Positions 6,650-8,421 of a stretch of DNA of 8,421 nucleotides are shown here, piece after piece. Positions within the stretch are counted from its first letter, which is position 1. Each line of letters opens with the position of its first letter. This DNA comes from an uncultured Rhizobiaceae group bacterium (lineage in GTDB: Bacteria > Pseudomonadota > Alphaproteobacteria > Rhizobiales > Rhizobiaceae), in NCBI GenBank assembly GCA_905479965.1, contig CAJQOR010000211.1:1-8421 (forward strand). Reading direction: 5' to 3'. The notes beneath the pieces are model-generated. The model saw only the letters and a list, made by a program, of their open reading frames with translations. It did no database searches and was not told the DNA's origin. Made by a program: the position numbers and the translations under genes.

Positions 6650-6665
6650 TTAAGGTTTCATTATG
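6650..6665. promoter_or_regulatory. Second, weaker CtrA-like box
   Basis: TTAA (6650-6653), seven bases, then TTATG (6661-6665): two mismatches from TTAA-N7-TTAAC. It starts three bases after the stronger site, so the pair may bind two CtrA dimers side by side. Weak when taken alone. Confidence 0.3.
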
Positions 6666-6703
6666 GCTAAGTTGTGAATCATTGTATTGTCCGTAATAAA
6701 TTT

Positions 6704-6725
6704 GATTTAAACTTGTGTTTAAATC
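6704..6725. repeat. Perfect 9-bp inverted repeat upstream of chpT
   Basis: GATTTAAAC (6704-6712) and GTTTAAATC (6717-6725) are perfect inverted copies around TTGT. The centre lies about 40 bases before the chpT start codon. It contains two TTAA cores spaced eight bases apart, one more than the CtrA consensus. It is A+T-rich and has no T-run after it, so it looks like an operator rather than a terminator. The binding protein is unknown. Confidence 0.6.
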
Positions 6726-6754
6726 TTAGCACATTTCGCTATTGGAGCTGAATA

Positions 6755-7396
6755 ATGTCAAAAAATCCTGTCCTAACGCTCGCTGGTCATGACCTAGCGG
6801 CTCTTTTATGTTCTCGCGTTTGTCATGATATTATATCGCCCGTTGGTGCCATTAATAATGGACTGGAACTTTTAGACGAAGGTGGTGCTGATGAAGATGC
6901 CATGGACTTGATTAGATCCAGCGCACTTAATGCATCAGTAAGGCTCAAATTTGCACGGCTCGCATTTGGTGCGTCAGGTTCTATTGGCGCGTCAATTGAT
7001 ACAGGCGAAGCTGAGCAGGCGATTAAGGACTTCGTGCAGACAGATGGTAAGACCGTCATCAACTGGCATGGTGCGCGCGCTATTGTGCCAAAAAACAAAG
7101 TCAAACTTTTGATGAACTTGTTCTTGATTGCATTCAGCGCCATTCCGCGTGGTGGAGAGATCGATATCTTTTTAGAAGACCTTGAGACAGCACCTCATTT
7201 TAGATTGGTATCTCGCGGTAAAATGATCCGCGTCCCGCCGAAATTCTTAGAATTGCATTCCGGTCAGACGGACGAGGCCATCGATGCCCATGCTGTTCAA
7301 CCCTATTACACTGTTTTATTGGCTGAAGAAGCTGACCTTGAACTCGGCTGCGTGATGAACGCTGATGATGTGGTGTTTACTGCCAAATCTGCTTAA
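6755..7396 (+). CDS. chpT: ChpT histidine phosphotransferase of the CckA-ChpT-CtrA relay
   Basis: ChpT takes phosphate from the receiver domain of the hybrid kinase CckA and passes it to the response regulators CtrA and CpdR, and so sets CtrA activity and stability through the cell cycle. The 213-residue protein has the expected two parts. A dimerising helical hairpin (about 10-75) carries phospho-accepting His24 in CHDIISPVGAINNGLELL. A degenerate ATPase-like C-terminal domain follows (about 85-210), with KVKLLMNLFLIAFSAIPRGGEIDI and VQPYYTVLLAEE but no intact ATP-binding motifs, as normal for ChpT. The ATG at 6755 has GGAG seven bases upstream. The gene diverges from eipA and lies close to ctrA, as in Brucella. 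A strong terminator follows directly, so it is not simply co-transcribed with the next gene. Confidence 0.93.
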   Translation: MSKNPVLTLAGHDLAALLCSRVCHDIISPVGAINNGLELLDEGGADEDAMDLIRSSALNASVRLKFARLAFGASGSIGASIDTGEAEQAIKDFVQTDGKTVINWHGARAIVPKNKVKLLMNLFLIAFSAIPRGGEIDIFLEDLETAPHFRLVSRGKMIRVPPKFLELHSGQTDEAIDAHAVQPYYTVLLAEEADLELGCVMNADDVVFTAKSA

Positions 7397-7412
7397 GTCT
7401 ATTCCTAATTTT

Positions 7413-7449
7413 AAAAGCGCGGATTTCAGTGTGATGTCCGCGTTTTTTT
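7413..7449 (+). terminator. Intrinsic terminator of chpT
   Basis: CGCGGA (7418-7423) pairs with TCCGCG (7437-7442) around a 13-base loop, and seven Ts follow (7443-7449). The As at 7413-7416 can pair with the T-run, giving a bidirectional look. It begins about 20 bases after the chpT stop. Confidence 0.85.
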
Positions 7450-7677
7450 GTAGATAGACTATTTATTTGTTGTGTGTTGCACAATTTCTAGACATGAGTG
7501 AATATGTCATTTTTTTCGATAAGTATCTGAAATTGTTAAGTAATTATATATTTTGTTAGTTTTAACTTACCAATTGTAAGCAGGATCAGGTAAGACATTA
7601 TTAAGTCTGCTTGCTAACTGAAAATTTGTTTGCCTTTGTTATTCTGCTTGCCAGGATGAATAAATAAGGGGAATGAA
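7450..7677 (+). other. A+T-rich leader of the receiver gene, with repeats and possible RNA structure
   Basis: This 228-base stretch has no open reading frame worth calling. It holds a short inverted repeat CTTAC/GTAAG (7566-7580), an inverted pair GTAAGCAG (7576-7583) with CTGCTTGC (7607-7614, one G-T mismatch) enclosing AGAC/GTCT, and a second direct copy of CTGCTTGC at 7644-7651. No convincing promoter pair or full CtrA box is visible. The promoter of the receiver gene must lie here, since a strong terminator precedes it. Confidence 0.4.
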
Positions 7678-8040
7678 ATGCAAAGAATTATCGTTGTTGA
7701 TGAATCTCCGGTGATCTGCAAAGTCGCAAAGCGGATTTTAACTGGATTTAACTTTATTGTTGTTGAATCTAACTCGTTGAGCCAAGTGCGTAATTATTGC
7801 GAAGCTGAGCTACCGGACATAATCGTGGTTGATTCAGACCTAGATGGCGCACTTGATTTAATCGCTGATATTAGAGCTATGGAAGGCGGTAAAGATATCC
7901 GCATCGTCTACAGTCTTGTTGAAGCTGATCTTAAACGAATGATGGCAGGTCGCCGATCTGGTGCGAGTGATTTCTTGTTAAAGCCATTTGATCGCACATC
8001 ACTGTTTAACGTTTTTGGATCTATGAAGATGGCTGCTTAA
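7678..8040 (+). CDS. Stand-alone receiver-domain response regulator (CheY/DivK/CpdR-like)
   Basis: This 120-residue protein is a single phosphoreceiver domain without an output domain. All key residues are visible: the acidic pair Asp8-Glu9, phosphoacceptor Asp52 (IIVVDSDLDG), the switch Ser79 (IVYSL) where most receivers have Thr or Ser, and Lys102 followed by cis-Pro103 (FLLKPF). The usual Met-Pro after the phosphoacceptor is missing (DSDLDG). It probably acts by protein-protein contact, as DivK and CpdR do. Its place between chpT and ctrA suggests ChpT or another relay component as phosphodonor, but it does not look like classical CpdR at the N-terminus, so no symbol is given. Start ATG 7678 has AAGGGG six bases upstream. 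It is flanked by terminators on both sides and so appears to be a single-gene unit. Confidence 0.88.
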   Translation: MQRIIVVDESPVICKVAKRILTGFNFIVVESNSLSQVRNYCEAELPDIIVVDSDLDGALDLIADIRAMEGGKDIRIVYSLVEADLKRMMAGRRSGASDFLLKPFDRTSLFNVFGSMKMAA

Positions 8041-8062
8041 TCACCGATCTTGTGAGCGCAGC

Positions 8063-8090
8063 AAAAAACCCGCCATATTAGGCGGGTTTT
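8063..8090. terminator. Bidirectional terminator between the receiver gene and ctrA
   Basis: CCCGCC (8069-8074) pairs with GGCGGG (8081-8086) around ATATTA. Six As precede (8063-8068) and four Ts follow, so it can end the plus-strand receiver transcript and the minus-strand ctrA transcript. It lies in the 72-base gap between their convergent stop codons. Confidence 0.9.
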
Positions 8091-8112
8091 ATTGTATTAA
8101 GATTGAAATGAT

Positions 8113-8421
8113 TTACGCGATGTCGCGTAGTTCATTTTCATCTGGCTCGCGAAGAACATAGCCTCGACCCCAAACGGTTTCGATGTAGTTTGTTCCGCCT
8201 GCTGCAGTTGCAAGTTTCTTACGTAGCTTACAAATAAATACGTCGATGATTTTAAGCTCTGGCTCATCCATGCCACCGTAAAGGTGGTTAAGGAACATTT
8301 CTTTGGTAAGGGTTGTGCCTTTACGCAATGAAAGTAGCTCAAGCATTTGGTATTCTTTACCAGTAAGGTGAACGCGTTGGCCACCAACTTCAACTGTTTT
8401 AGCGTCTAGGTTAACGATTAG
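8113..8421 (-). CDS. ctrA: CtrA master cell-cycle response regulator, C-terminal DNA-binding half
   Basis: The last 102 codons of ctrA enter from the right edge. The full protein is about 230 residues, with an N-terminal receiver domain that lies outside the window. The part seen is the OmpR/PhoB-type winged helix: [36 protein letters not shown], then the recognition region [14 protein letters not shown] and the wing [15 protein letters not shown]. These stretches are essentially diagnostic for CtrA. Phosphorylated CtrA binds TTAA-N7-TTAAC sites to activate or silence cell-cycle, division and envelope genes; such boxes occur upstream of eipA/chpT and of the coiled-coil gene. The C-terminus ends ENELRDIA with hydrophobic residues; CtrA of Caulobacter ends in two alanines that matter for ClpXP degradation, whereas here only the final residue is alanine. 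Confidence 0.96.
   Translation of the reverse strand, partial: LIVNLDAKTVEVGGQRVHLTGKEYQMLELLSLRKGTTLTKEMFLNHLYGGMDEPELKIIDVFICKLRKKLATAAGGTNYIETVWGRGYVLREPDENELRDIA

Noticed and set aside
6823..7143. Minus-strand 106-codon frame inside chpT
   Set aside because: It lies wholly opposite the well-supported chpT gene and its translation has no family resemblance; it looks like a codon-bias shadow.
7531..7580. CtrA box before the receiver gene
   Set aside because: Single TTAA words occur at 7536-7539 and 7562-7565, but no second half-site stands seven bases away.
7673..7677. Alternative start ATG at 7673 for the receiver gene
   Set aside because: It is out of frame with the receiver domain; the ATG at 7678 follows AAGGGG at good spacing and begins the first β-strand.

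Overview
The window looks like the chromosome of an alphaproteobacterium of the order Hyphomicrobiales (Rhizobiales), with a fairly low G+C content for that group (roughly mid-40s percent by eye). The evidence is the right-hand end: an eipA (DUF1134) - chpT - receiver-domain gene - ctrA cluster, matching in part the neighbourhood known from Brucella and relatives. Coding density is high, and I see no insertion sequence, phage gene, tRNA, rRNA or CRISPR array.

Left part (1-1588): two RNA-modification enzymes flank a small membrane protein. The N-terminal half of a RluD-type pseudouridine synthase runs off the left edge on the minus strand. Diverging from it with a very short gap is a small single-pass membrane protein (DUF6476-like), followed by a SpoU/TrmH-family 2'-O-ribose methyltransferase.

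Middle (1815-4484): a complete three-gene ABC importer of the nitrate/sulfonate/taurine/HMP class: secreted NMT1/THI5-like binding protein, ATPase, permease. A strong stem-loop with a short U-run separates the binding-protein gene from the ATPase gene, and the ATPase and permease genes overlap by one base. Substrate cannot be read from the sequence.

Right part (4502-8421): a minus-strand gene for a long membrane-anchored coiled-coil protein of unknown function; eipA, a periplasmic envelope-integrity protein (minus); chpT, the phosphotransferase that carries phosphate from CckA to CtrA and CpdR (plus); a stand-alone receiver protein (plus); and the C-terminal DNA-binding half of ctrA (minus, running off the right edge). 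A bidirectional terminator separates the receiver gene from ctrA. A full TTAA-N7-TTAA CtrA box lies upstream of the coiled-coil gene, and two near-consensus CtrA boxes plus a perfect 9-bp inverted repeat lie between eipA and chpT. The right half therefore reads as a cell-cycle/envelope locus in which the CtrA phosphorelay probably controls its own neighbours.

No wholly new defence or mobile system is evident. The best leads are the uncharacterised coiled-coil protein with a CtrA box in front of it, the orphan receiver protein wedged between chpT and ctrA with its long structured leader, and the repeat-rich eipA-chpT control region.
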